Assembly: GCA_017504065.1 (NCBI GenBank)
Contig: JAFVRU010000120.1
Coordinates: forward strand, 1 to 27,138
From: Clostridia bacterium
Lineage (GTDB): Bacteria > Bacillota > Clostridia > Christensenellales > Borkfalkiaceae
DNA length: 27,138 nucleotides
Direction of reading: 5' to 3'
Within the stretch, counting starts at the first letter, position 1. Each line of letters starts with the position of its first letter. Below are positions 5,337-12,318 of the stretch, one piece after another. The notes under the pieces were generated by a model. That model ran no database searches and was not told the DNA's origin. It saw only the letters and a list, made by a program, of their open reading frames with translations. A program made the position numbers and the translations under genes.

Positions 5337-6476
5337 TTAAGGTTCTCCGTGGGGATTTTGCGCGTGTTCATTCTTGGGAGTTTCGCTCTTCTCGTCAGAA
5401 TTTCCACCGTTCCCGCTATGATCTTTTGACGGTTCATTCGGTTCAGTCGGGTTATTAGGACTCGTATCCGTAGAAATCTCGGTAACTTTTTTCGTTTGAA
5501 AATCCACTTCGTAGCGGTACGAATTTCCGTCTTTGAGCAACAACGTTACGGCGTATACCGCTCTTTTTTTGCCGTGTTTGGACGGCAAAATCCGTACGTC
5601 GTATGTTTCCACGTCCGCCGCAGTCTTTCCAAGCTCGTTGAGTACCGCGTTTACGGCTTCGTCCATCGTTACTCCGACATTGACCGAGCCGGAAATCAGC
5701 TCGTCTTTCGGCTTATTGCCCGTATCGGGTTTTGCGGAATAAATCAAACTCAAGTCTTTAATGGACATTTCCGCGAGCTCGGATACGTCTTGTTCCGTCA
5801 AATCGTCCATACTTCCGACCATTTTATCGAGTAAATGCATTTTTCCGACGGAAACACCCAACGCTTCCGCCTTGCTTTTGAGTTCGGCATTGGCGGTTAC
5901 GCCTTGCGCGATAATGGCGCATTCCGTTTCCGAATTGGCGAATACTTCGTGCACCTGCGCCGTGATATAGCTTAAAAATTCATTGGTTTTGTCCGCGTTT
6001 TTCGTTTCCACGCTAATCAGCATAGAGTTTTCATCCGACGTCAAATACCCGTTTACGTACATCGAGCCTACGATCGCATGCAGCGCCGTTTTGAGTTCTA
6101 CGCTTTCGAGTTGCATACCGTTTAACACCGTTTCGGCGTCTGCATTTTTCGCCGTACAGGAAAGCACGGTATTGTCCTTATCTAAAGAGATCTCCAAGCT
6201 CGGATTCACGTCCAAATACACGCAAGTTTCTTCCGCTTTTGCGGTGGAGAATTCCGGCAAAACATACCCCACGCTCAACCCCGCGATAAACAAAATCAAG
6301 CAAGCCGCCACCGCGATCAAACGACGGAAAAATACGGGTTTTTTACGCGCCTGTTTCATTCTTACGGGAGCGGGTTCTTGTATTTCGTTTTCACAAGCGG
6401 ATAAAACGCGTTCCCGCAGATCGGGCGTTTCGCTTTCATAGGCGGTTTTGATTTTATTTTTTAAATCTTTTGCCAT
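5337..6476 (-). CDS. Anti-sigma factor, RsgI-like, single-pass membrane protein
   Basis: 379 residues. The cytoplasmic N-terminus (1-50) is short and charged and presumably binds the sigma factor encoded immediately upstream. One TM helix spans about 52-73 (LIAVAACLILFIAGLSVGYV). The ectodomain opens with VYLDVNPSLEISLDKD, the RsgI signature; N91-P92 is at the position where RsgI proteins cleave themselves. A PepSY-like domain covers about 268-335 (GVTMDEAVNAVLNELG onward). The tail (about 336-379) is Pro/Asn/His-rich and disordered, as if reaching into the cell wall. The gene starts 3 bases after the sigma gene, with ribosome site AGGAGA inside the sigma 3' end, so the two are co-translated. 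The signal sensed is unknown; no carbohydrate-binding module is visible. Confidence 0.82.
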   Translation of the reverse strand: MAKDLKNKIKTAYESETPDLRERVLSACENEIQEPAPVRMKQARKKPVFFRRLIAVAACLILFIAGLSVGYVLPEFSTAKAEETCVYLDVNPSLEISLDKDNTVLSCTAKNADAETVLNGMQLESVELKTALHAIVGSMYVNGYLTSDENSMLISVETKNADKTNEFLSYITAQVHEVFANSETECAIIAQGVTANAELKSKAEALGVSVGKMHLLDKMVGSMDDLTEQDVSELAEMSIKDLSLIYSAKPDTGNKPKDELISGSVNVGVTMDEAVNAVLNELGKTAADVETYDVRILPSKHGKKRAVYAVTLLLKDGNSYRYEVDFQTKKVTEISTDTSPNNPTEPNEPSKDHSGNGGNSDEKSETPKNEHAQNPHGEP

Positions 6477-6479
6477 AGA

Positions 6480-7046
6480 TTATCTCTCCTTTACAACCAA
6501 CTGCAATTTTTTGATCGCGCGGTTGTATTTTGATAAAACCGTCGATAACGGTTTTTGTAAAAGCTTCGCAATTTCCCTGTGCTTCATTCCCGATACGATA
6601 TGTAACGTAATCACTTCCCGTTCGTCTTCGTTCAGCGTTTTCAAAATCTCCCGCAAGAACGCGTTGTTGATTACGTCTTCTTCGAAATACTCGTTCGACG
6701 GCGTATTCTCAAAACTCTCGTCGAACGCCACCGTTCTAGATTTCACTTGGAAATGCCGTCGGATCAAGTTCAATTCGATCCTGATGATCCACGCCATCGG
6801 TTTACCTTTGGGCTGATACTGCTTCGCGTACTTATATACCCGCACGAACGTGTCCTGCATAATATCGTCCGCGTCGGATTTGTTGCCGAGTTTGGAAAGC
6901 GCGTACGCGAACACGTCCGTTTTGATCAAATCGTACAACTGCCCCATAGCCGTAAGATCTCCGTTCGCGATCTCGGCGAGCAACGCTTCTATACGGGCGT
7001 TTTTCTTTTGGAGTTTTTCCGTTGTCAGGGTAAATACTACAAGCAC
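6480..7046 (-). CDS. ECF-type RNA polymerase sigma factor
   Basis: 188 residues from a GTG start. Region 2 is clear (AMGQLYDLIKTDVFAYALSK, then DADDIMQDTFVRVYKYA, the core-binding and -10-reading helix). Region 4 follows (LNEDEREVITLHIVSGMKHREIAKLL...LSTVLSKYNRAIKKL, the HTH that reads -35). Size and lack of regions 1 and 3 mark it as extracytoplasmic-function type. It heads a two-gene operon with its anti-sigma factor, so it should stay sequestered at the membrane until the anti-sigma is cleaved. The start is uncertain: the GTG has only a distant TAGGA and a weak AGAAG upstream, and an in-frame TAG lies 9 bases before it. Upstream sits a block shared with the lipoprotein promoter, suggesting autoregulation. 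Confidence 0.88.
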   Translation of the reverse strand: MLVVFTLTTEKLQKKNARIEALLAEIANGDLTAMGQLYDLIKTDVFAYALSKLGNKSDADDIMQDTFVRVYKYAKQYQPKGKPMAWIIRIELNLIRRHFQVKSRTVAFDESFENTPSNEYFEEDVINNAFLREILKTLNEDEREVITLHIVSGMKHREIAKLLQKPLSTVLSKYNRAIKKLQLVVKER

Positions 7047-7112
7047 GTTCTTCTATCGTCCTACGTTTTTTTCCATTATAGCACAATCGACGGGAAAAAG
7101 CAATCCGAATAA

Positions 7113-7182
7113 AACGAAAAAACACTTTGTTTGCTACCCCTTTTCACTATATCAATCCGCAAACCCGTCTTTTTATCGCAAA
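7113..7182 (-). promoter_or_regulatory. Putative autoregulated ECF-sigma promoter block, sigma copy
   Basis: 7137-7182 matches 5173-5218 (34 of 46 positions ungapped; blocks CCCCTTTTCAC, ATCAAT and CTTTTTATCGCAAA on the plus strand at the same spacing). Past the block on the minus strand, both copies have T5-N-CG after 20 bases (here near 7115-7122). There is no good sigma-A promoter in this interval. The block ends 90 bases before the sigma start codon. Confidence 0.65.
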
Positions 7183-7188
7183 TTTTGC

Positions 7189-7224
7189 AAAAAAAGACTT
7201 CGCTCCTATCGCGAAATCTTTTTT
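7189..7224 (-). terminator. Terminator after the acyltransferase gene
   Basis: A-rich/T-rich stem GATTTCGC / GCGAAGTC with one mismatch, extended by A6-T7 pairing. The minus strand ends in T7. It separates the acyltransferase from the sigma operon, so the sigma operon needs its own promoter. Confidence 0.75.
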
Positions 7225-7255
7225 CGTCCGTCTGAAACAATTTTTCTTTTTGCAT

Positions 7256-8017
7256 TTAAGCAAAGCTTTCTTCCAACTCCCCTTCTTCCGCTTCGGCGCA
7301 ACCGTCGGGCAGGGGTGTAAATTGCATTTTCCCCAACTCGTTACAACGATCCAAAAGCCGTTTCGCGATTTCTTCCTTACTTTCGCCGTTCGCCGACAAC
7401 TCCGAATACAAAATCGGCTCATCAACGATATACGTCAAATCGGACTTCCGAAAATACGTTACGTAGATCGGCAAATCCATGCCCCGCTTTTTACAGGCTT
7501 CCGCAAGCACCACGAACCCCGCGTGAAAGCCTTCGAGCTCCGCTAGATACCCCTTGTCCGAAACTTCGGGATAAATGACGACGTTCTCCCCGTTTTTGAG
7601 CGCCGCAATGCTTTCCCGCACCGTCTTCAAAAACCGCGCGTCCCGATAGGTCGAAATCAGGTTCAAGCCCTTATAAAATAAGTTTGTGAGCGGGCTTGCA
7701 ATCAGACAAAACAACCGCGCCAAATGCAAATTCCAATGCTTTTTCTCGTGATAATACACCCGCGTTTGGTATTTATACAACTGTACCAAGCCCGAGTTCA
7801 TCTCGCTCGCGCCCCACATGCGGATCGGCTTGTCGCAATACAATTCCAACGACATCGGCGCGTCCGTCCCTTCATGGTTGCTCAAAATGATTCCGCCTGT
7901 TCCAAACCGTTCGCCCAAGAACACGAACCGCGGCTTTTTGTACCGCCCTTTCATCAGCTTTTTCATCAAGCGAAACCACCACTTCCGCTTTTGTATCTCC
8001 TGCGCTTTCTTCGACAT
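7256..8017 (-). CDS. PlsC-like lysophospholipid acyltransferase family protein
   Basis: 253 residues with a strong AGGAGAA ribosome site. ILSNHEGTDAP (residues about 44-54) occupies the place of the catalytic His/Asp motif of 1-acylglycerol-3-phosphate acyltransferases, although the usual H-x4-D spacing is H-x3-D here. ENVVIYPEVSDKGY (about 144-157) corresponds to the phosphate-binding FPEGxRS block. The basic, aromatic N-terminus suggests peripheral membrane association. The family transfers acyl chains to lysophosphatidate or related lipids. The altered first motif leaves the exact substrate, and even activity, open. It is monocistronic, between a consensus promoter and the terminator at 7189-7224. 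Confidence 0.7.
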   Translation of the reverse strand: MSKKAQEIQKRKWWFRLMKKLMKGRYKKPRFVFLGERFGTGGIILSNHEGTDAPMSLELYCDKPIRMWGASEMNSGLVQLYKYQTRVYYHEKKHWNLHLARLFCLIASPLTNLFYKGLNLISTYRDARFLKTVRESIAALKNGENVVIYPEVSDKGYLAELEGFHAGFVVLAEACKKRGMDLPIYVTYFRKSDLTYIVDEPILYSELSANGESKEEIAKRLLDRCNELGKMQFTPLPDGCAEAEEGELEESFA

Positions 8018-8040
8018 ATTTCTCCTGCCGCCTTTTCTTT

Positions 8041-8088
8041 TGTCATAGTTTATAATGACATTATATCATGAAAATTTATGACAGTCAA
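8041..8088 (-). promoter_or_regulatory. Promoter with operator-like repeats for the acyltransferase
   Basis: Minus-strand TTGACT (8083-8088) and TATAAT (8060-8065) are 17 bases apart. Three copies of TGTCAT/ATGACA surround them: 8041-8046 with 8055-8060 forms an inverted repeat over the start site, and 8078-8083 abuts the -35. The placement suggests control by a dimeric repressor. Confidence 0.7.
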
Positions 8089-8166
8089 GAACTTAACAGA
8101 GCTTTTTGTTGATTTCATAAAATTTTCATAATTTTAAAAAAACTTCTTTAAAATACGAACAAATGT

Positions 8167-8195
8167 TTGACTTTTACGTCTTGACGAGATATAAT
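8167..8195 (+). promoter_or_regulatory. Promoter of the radical SAM gene (leaderless)
   Basis: TTGACT (8167-8172), 17-base spacer, TATAAT (8190-8195). The expected transcription start (about 8202) coincides with the start codon of the next gene, and no Shine-Dalgarno sequence stands before it. Confidence 0.8.
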
Positions 8196-8201
8196 TTAGG
8201 T

Positions 8202-9473
8202 ATGATTACGGAAGAGAAGCTGAAAATTTTAACGGAGAGCGCGAAATACGACGTGTCGTGTTCGTCGTCGGGGAGCGGGCGGAAAAACGCGGGCGGAATC
8301 GGGAACGGCTACGTTTCGGGGTGCTGTCATTCGTTCACACCCGACGGACGGTGCATTTCTTTGCTAAAAATCTTGTTGAGCAACGACTGCATTTACAACT
8401 GTCGGTACTGTCCCAACCGTTTGGACGCGGACGTTCCCCGCGCGACGGCTACGCCCGACGAGATTTGCGAACTGACGATCGATTTTTATAAACGCAACTA
8501 TATCGAAGGGTTGTTCTTGTCTTCCGCCGTATGCAAAAATCCCGATTATACGATGGAGCGGTTGCTGCTCGTCGTCAAGAAACTGCGGACGGAATACCGT
8601 TTCCACGGCTATATTCACTTAAAAGGCATTCCCCGCGCCGATCCGCTGCTCATGCGCGAAGCCGCGCTGTACGCGGACAGAATGAGTTATAACGTGGAGC
8701 TGCCGTCCGAGCGGAGCTTGAAACTGTTAGCGCCGCAAAAAAGCAAGCAGAGCTTGCTCGAGCCGATCAAGACGCTCGCTTTACAGCAAGCGCAATACCG
8801 AGAAGAAAAGAAGCAGGGCTTGTTCAAGGGACATTTTTTGCCTGCGGGGCAAACGACGCAAATGATCGTCGGGGCTTCCCCCGAAGCGGACGGGCAAATT
8901 TTACGGTTGACGCAGGCGCTCTATTTAAAAACGGGCATGAAACGGGTGTATTACTCGTCTTACGTGCCTGTCGTGCAAGACAAACTTTTGCCTGAAACGC
9001 CCGTCGGACAACTTCGGGAACACCGCTTATATCAAGCGGATTGGCTGTTGCGGTTTTACGGATTCACCGTGGAAGAATTGCTCGCCGAAGGGGAAAATTT
9101 GTCTACGGAATACGACCCGAAATGCGCTTGGGCGTTAAAGAATTTGCATCTTTTTCCCGTGGAAATCAACCGCGCGCCGTTGGATACGCTATTGCGCGTG
9201 CCGGGGATCGGAGCGAAAAACGCTTACAAGATCGTCGAAGCCCGACGGTATACCAAACTCACGTTCGAAGACTTGACGAAAATGCGGATTGCGTTAAAGC
9301 GCGCCAAGCATTTTATTACCTGCAACGGCAAGTTTTTCGGAGCGGAAAACGAAACCGTCGTACGCGGATTACTCGCCGCGGCGGAAACGACGGAAAGCGC
9401 CGAACAGCTCTCGCTGTTTTCTTTGCAATCCAACCCGCAAAACGCCTTGATCGCGTTGACGGGACAGCTGTAA
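8202..9473 (+). CDS. Radical SAM protein of the UDG-linked DNA modification/repair family
   Basis: 423 residues from the ATG at 8202. A CX3CX2C cluster (C63, C67, C70 in NDCIYNCRYCPNR) binds the SAM-cleaving 4Fe-4S cluster. The N-terminal KYDVSCSSSGS and the VSGCCHSFTPDGRC block are hallmarks of the putative DNA modification/repair radical SAM family (TIGR03916 type). Near residue 330-350 is a helix-hairpin-helix (LLRVPGIGAKNAYKIVEAR), which fits DNA binding. The partner gene follows 11 bases later. In the family this pair is often fused or linked to uracil-DNA glycosylase; the reaction is unknown. An in-frame ATG at 8163 lies upstream of the promoter, so 8202 is preferred. The mRNA appears leaderless. 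Confidence 0.9.
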   Translation: MITEEKLKILTESAKYDVSCSSSGSGRKNAGGIGNGYVSGCCHSFTPDGRCISLLKILLSNDCIYNCRYCPNRLDADVPRATATPDEICELTIDFYKRNYIEGLFLSSAVCKNPDYTMERLLLVVKKLRTEYRFHGYIHLKGIPRADPLLMREAALYADRMSYNVELPSERSLKLLAPQKSKQSLLEPIKTLALQQAQYREEKKQGLFKGHFLPAGQTTQMIVGASPEADGQILRLTQALYLKTGMKRVYYSSYVPVVQDKLLPETPVGQLREHRLYQADWLLRFYGFTVEELLAEGENLSTEYDPKCAWALKNLHLFPVEINRAPLDTLLRVPGIGAKNAYKIVEARRYTKLTFEDLTKMRIALKRAKHFITCNGKFFGAENETVVRGLLAAAETTESAEQLSLFSLQSNPQNALIALTGQL

Positions 9474-9484
9474 GGGGGCGCGTT

Positions 9485-10207
9485 ATGTTTTACGTTTTCG
9501 ACGGTTCGATACAAGGCTTTTTGACGGCGTTTTTGACGGCGTTTTCCGACCCGAATGCGGAGCTTTCTTCTCGCGAAGCCCAGCTTCCGTTGGGGCTTAC
9601 GCCCGTGTTTGTGCAAACGCAACCGCTCCGCGCGAAAAAGGCGGCGGAGCGGTTACAGTCGTTTGATAAAAGCTGTCTACACGATTTGGATTTACTGCTT
9701 CGGGGCGGAGAATCGGACAACGAACAAATCGCGTTCCGTTACCTGCGTTTTTTGGCAAACGCCAAGCGCCCCGTCAAAGACCGCTTGGCGGAAACGGACG
9801 TATTCAACGCCGTGGAACGCATCAAGCGCGTCGGGCTGGAAATTCACCGCTTCCACGGTTTTATACGGTTCATGGAAACCGCGAGCGGCGCGCTATACGC
9901 GCCCTTTTCCCCCGACAACGACATTTGCGATCTGCTCCTACCCCACTTTCGGGCGCGCCTGCCGCAATACCCGTTCGTCCTGCACGACGTCAAGCGTAAA
10001 AAAGCGGCGGTATACGACGGAAAAAACGTATTCGTCGCGCCCCTGCCCCATGCGGACATACTTCTTTCCGCCGATGAACTCGGTTGGAGATCGCTTTGGA
10101 AAGAGTACTATGACGCGGTGAATATTCCGTCGCGGGAGCGTTTAAAACAAATGCGCGGGTATATGCCCGCGCGCTATTGGGAGTTTCTTCCCGAAAAACA
10201 ACCTTAA
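9485..10207 (+). CDS. DUF4130 / TIGR03915 DNA-metabolism partner protein
   Basis: 240 residues; starts MFYVFDGSIQGFLTAFLTAF after an AAGGGGG ribosome site. The N-terminus (FDGSIQGFLTAF) and C-terminal LWKEYYDAVNIPSRERLKQM plus YWEFLPEKQP are the conserved ends of the family that occurs beside the radical SAM protein. It is co-transcribed with 8202-9473 and ends at the terminator 10227-10261. No catalytic motif is evident. The family is inferred to act in DNA metabolism only because its homologues are fused to or beside uracil-DNA glycosylase. In this window no glycosylase domain follows. Confidence 0.88.
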   Translation: MFYVFDGSIQGFLTAFLTAFSDPNAELSSREAQLPLGLTPVFVQTQPLRAKKAAERLQSFDKSCLHDLDLLLRGGESDNEQIAFRYLRFLANAKRPVKDRLAETDVFNAVERIKRVGLEIHRFHGFIRFMETASGALYAPFSPDNDICDLLLPHFRARLPQYPFVLHDVKRKKAAVYDGKNVFVAPLPHADILLSADELGWRSLWKEYYDAVNIPSRERLKQMRGYMPARYWEFLPEKQP

Positions 10208-10226
10208 CGAAAAAAACGTCTTTCTT

Positions 10227-10261
10227 CCCCCGCATCCTTCAAAGGGATGCGGGGGTTTTTG
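10227..10261 (+). terminator. Terminator of the radical SAM operon
   Basis: A perfect 11-bp stem CCCCCGCATCC / GGATGCGGGGG followed by T5. Confidence 0.93.
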
Positions 10262-10285
10262 CCTAAATTCCTACCTTAAACTTTT

Positions 10286-10432
10286 TTATTTTTCTTGTAC
10301 TGTTACGATGTATTGTTGTCCGTTAAAAAACGACAAAACCAAACTCTCATTTTCTTCGGTTACTTTTGCCACAAATTCATCCAAGAATAATTGTCGCATT
10401 TCTTTCAACAACTCTTTCTTCTTCATTTTCAT
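10286..10432 (-). CDS. Small protein of 48 residues, unknown function
   Basis: Reads MKMKKKELLKEMRQLFLDEF then VAKVTEENESLVLSFFNGQQ and YIVTVQEK. A GGAGAG ribosome site stands about 8 bases before the ATG and a promoter lies upstream at 10477-10506. The first half is a basic amphipathic helix, and the second half looks like two short beta strands. It diverges from the double-HTH regulator gene, and both promoters are crossed by the same inverted repeat. It may be a partner or target of that regulator. I recognise no family. Confidence 0.65.
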   Translation of the reverse strand: MKMKKKELLKEMRQLFLDEFVAKVTEENESLVLSFFNGQQYIVTVQEK

Positions 10433-10476
10433 GGTGTTTTCTCTCCTGTATTATTTTTTCGATATATCGTAATACT

Positions 10477-10506
10477 ATTATACCACTCTCTTTCTTGACA
10501 AAGCAA
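10477..10506 (-). promoter_or_regulatory. Promoter of the 48-residue gene
   Basis: Minus-strand TTGCTT (10501-10506), 18-base spacer, TATAAT (10477-10482). One arm of the inverted repeat (10485-10494) lies in the spacer. Confidence 0.65.
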
Positions 10507-10528
10507 CTGATTTGAAGAGAAAGAGAGT
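10485..10528. promoter_or_regulatory. Operator-like inverted repeat between divergent promoters
   Basis: ACTCTCTTTC (10485-10494) and GAAAGAGAGT (10519-10528), perfect 10-bp arms 24 bases apart. The left arm sits in the spacer of the minus promoter and the right arm in the spacer of the plus promoter, so a bound repressor could shut both. Confidence 0.6.
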
Positions 10529-10538
10529 AGGATAAAAT
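10511..10538 (+). promoter_or_regulatory. Promoter of the double-HTH regulator
   Basis: TTTGAA (10511-10516), 16-base spacer, TAAAAT (10533-10538). It is weaker than consensus, as common for autorepressed regulators. Confidence 0.45.
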
Positions 10539-10566
10539 GTAGAATAAACACTTTGTTTGGTGAAAA

Positions 10567-10998
10567 ATGTCGAAATTATCGGAAAGACTGAAAGAATATA
10601 TGGAAGAACGCGGGTTAAACCGAGTGCAACTTGCGCGGGAACTCGGGATTGCGCATACGACGTTATGCGGATATTTATTAGATAAACACGCGCCCGCTTA
10701 TCCCGTTTTTGTCAAACTTTTATATCAATTCGATTGTTCGGCGGATTACTTGCTCGGCAAGGACGGCTTACACACGGAAGAACGCTTACTGCCCGTGCCG
10801 CCCTTTCACGAACGGTTGCGCTGTCTTTTAAACGAGCAAGGCGTTTCACAGGAGCGTTTGAAACGGGAATTGCCCGTTTCCGGCTCGGTATTGTATAAAT
10901 GGACGAGCGGGAAAAGTCAACCGTCTCCCGAAACGCTTTTACGGCTTGCCGAATACTTGGATTGCTCCGTCGATTATTTGATCGGGCGCAGACGTTAA
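10567..10998 (+). CDS. Transcriptional regulator with two tandem XRE-type HTH domains
   Basis: 143 residues containing two Cro/C1-type helix-turn-helix domains in tandem. Domain 1 is residues about 4-66 (LSERLKEYMEERGLNRVQLA, ending SADYLLGKDG). Domain 2 is about 79-143 (FHERLRCLLNEQGVSQERLK, ending SVDYLIGRRR). Each ends in the DYLLG/DYLIG motif typical of Firmicutes XRE proteins. There is no separate sensor or dimerisation domain, so one polypeptide could bind both halves of an operator. It diverges from a 48-residue gene with an inverted repeat between. The ribosome site is poor (GGTG five bases before the ATG), implying low expression. Confidence 0.88.
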   Translation: MSKLSERLKEYMEERGLNRVQLARELGIAHTTLCGYLLDKHAPAYPVFVKLLYQFDCSADYLLGKDGLHTEERLLPVPPFHERLRCLLNEQGVSQERLKRELPVSGSVLYKWTSGKSQPSPETLLRLAEYLDCSVDYLIGRRR

Positions 10999-11001
10999 AC
11001 G

Positions 11002-11031
11002 AAAAAAGCTACGCACTCGCGTAGCTTTTTT
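11002..11031. terminator. Bidirectional terminator
   Basis: AAAAAAGCTACGC (11002-11014), loop ACTC, GCGTAGCTTTTTT (11019-11031). It serves the regulator gene and the convergent CoA-dehydratase operon, whose stop codon lies 3 bases away. Confidence 0.93.
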
Positions 11032-11033
11032 AT

Positions 11034-12317
11034 TTATTCCGTAATCGCAATTTCTTCTTGCTCCGTTTGCGCTTCCAACCGCTCCCGCGCGGTGGCGAGC
11101 ATTAGCTTCAAACGGTTCTCTTGATTGACTTTGGTTGCCGACGGGTCGTAATCAATCGGCACGATATTCACGTTCTCATACAACGCCTTGACCGCGCGCG
11201 CCGCGCCCTTGCCGACAATATGATTGGGCAAACAGCCGAACGGTTGCGCGCAGACGATATTTTCCGTACCGCTCTCGTACAACGCAAGCATTTCCGCAGG
11301 AATCAACCAACCTTCGCCCATTTTTACGCCTTGGTGAATGACCTTGTCCGCCGCGCTACGCAAATGCTCGAAATCGTGCGGCGGCTCGAAGCCCGCGTCT
11401 TTGAACAAACGAATAACCGTACGTTGAATCTTCAATAAATATTTATATACGAGTTTATACGCAAACGCCGCGCCCTTTTTGCGGTTATAAAGCTTGGCGT
11501 CGTTGATGTTGTTCACCATGCAATACATCACGAAATCCATCAGCGCAGGCACGACAGGTTCGCAGTTTTCCGCGTACAGGAATTTTTCCAAGCCCGAGTT
11601 CGCAAGCGGGGAATACTTGACGTAAATCTCCCCGACAATCCCGACTTTGACTTTCTTTTCGTCCTTGCGCTCGATTTTCGAAAACTCGGAAAGGAGCTTT
11701 CCTACGATTTGCTTATACTTGCCGCTCTTTTTTCCACAGAGCGCTTTTTTTACGTATTCGATACATTCGTCGCGTACCTGGTCCGTCTGTCCGACGGTTT
11801 TTTCATAGGGTTTGCATTGGTTATAAAGGCTCATCACCGCGTCGGCGTAGAAAATTCCGTACGCGAGCTTTAACAGCGTTTTCAGCCCCACTTCCAAGCC
11901 GTTCCCCTTTTCCAAACCCGAGAAATTCAAGGACAACACGGGCACTTGCGGGAACTCCGCAGCGAGCGCCCGACGAAGCAACGGCACGTAGTTGGAAGCC
12001 CGACAACCGCCGCCCGATTGGGTAATGAGCACCGCCGTTTTGTCCACGTCGTATTTGCCGCTTTTCAAAGCGTCGATAAACTGACCGATGACGCAAAGCG
12101 CGGGATAACAGGTATCGTTATGCACGTGCTTCAACCCTTCGTCGATGATCGCGCGGTCTTCCGTCGTCAATACTTCGATATCGTAGCCCTTTTGGCGGAA
12201 AATCTCACAAAGGATTTCGAAATGGTAAGGCAGCATATTCGGAATCAGGATTTTGTGCGTCGATTTCATCGCTTCCGTAAACACGGGTACGGCTTGTTTA
12301 TAACTGACTTTTTCCAT
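11034..12317 (-). CDS. 2-hydroxyacyl-CoA dehydratase-like (HgdB-type) subunit
   Basis: 427 residues from the ATG at 12317, which has a GGAGAAG ribosome site; a longer frame to 12356 overlaps the upstream gene without one. Features typical of the dehydratase D-component family include ILIPNMLPYHFEILCEIFRQ, NDTCYPALCVIGQFI with a likely cluster-ligand Cys, TQSGGGCRASNYVPLLRRAL, and VCAQPFGCLPNHIVGKG with two more conserved Cys. It starts 1 base after the stop of the 985-residue activase gene, so they are translationally coupled and surely work together. In many clostridia the two are fused into one protein of about 1,400 residues. The substrate is unknown; it may be a dedicated partner of the activase rather than a fermentation dehydratase. 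Confidence 0.82.
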   Translation of the reverse strand: MEKVSYKQAVPVFTEAMKSTHKILIPNMLPYHFEILCEIFRQKGYDIEVLTTEDRAIIDEGLKHVHNDTCYPALCVIGQFIDALKSGKYDVDKTAVLITQSGGGCRASNYVPLLRRALAAEFPQVPVLSLNFSGLEKGNGLEVGLKTLLKLAYGIFYADAVMSLYNQCKPYEKTVGQTDQVRDECIEYVKKALCGKKSGKYKQIVGKLLSEFSKIERKDEKKVKVGIVGEIYVKYSPLANSGLEKFLYAENCEPVVPALMDFVMYCMVNNINDAKLYNRKKGAAFAYKLVYKYLLKIQRTVIRLFKDAGFEPPHDFEHLRSAADKVIHQGVKMGEGWLIPAEMLALYESGTENIVCAQPFGCLPNHIVGKGAARAVKALYENVNIVPIDYDPSATKVNQENRLKLMLATARERLEAQTEQEEIAITE

Positions 12318-12318
12318 A

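Noticed and set aside
6832..7125. 97-codon minus-strand frame over the sigma gene start
   Set aside because: Arg-rich shadow of the sigma factor frame; it runs through the presumed promoter region.
9041..9484. Extended start for the DUF4130 protein inside the radical SAM gene
   Set aside because: The extension is Arg-rich and in the shadow frame. The ATG at 9485 has an AAGGGGG site and starts the conserved MFYVFDGS sequence.
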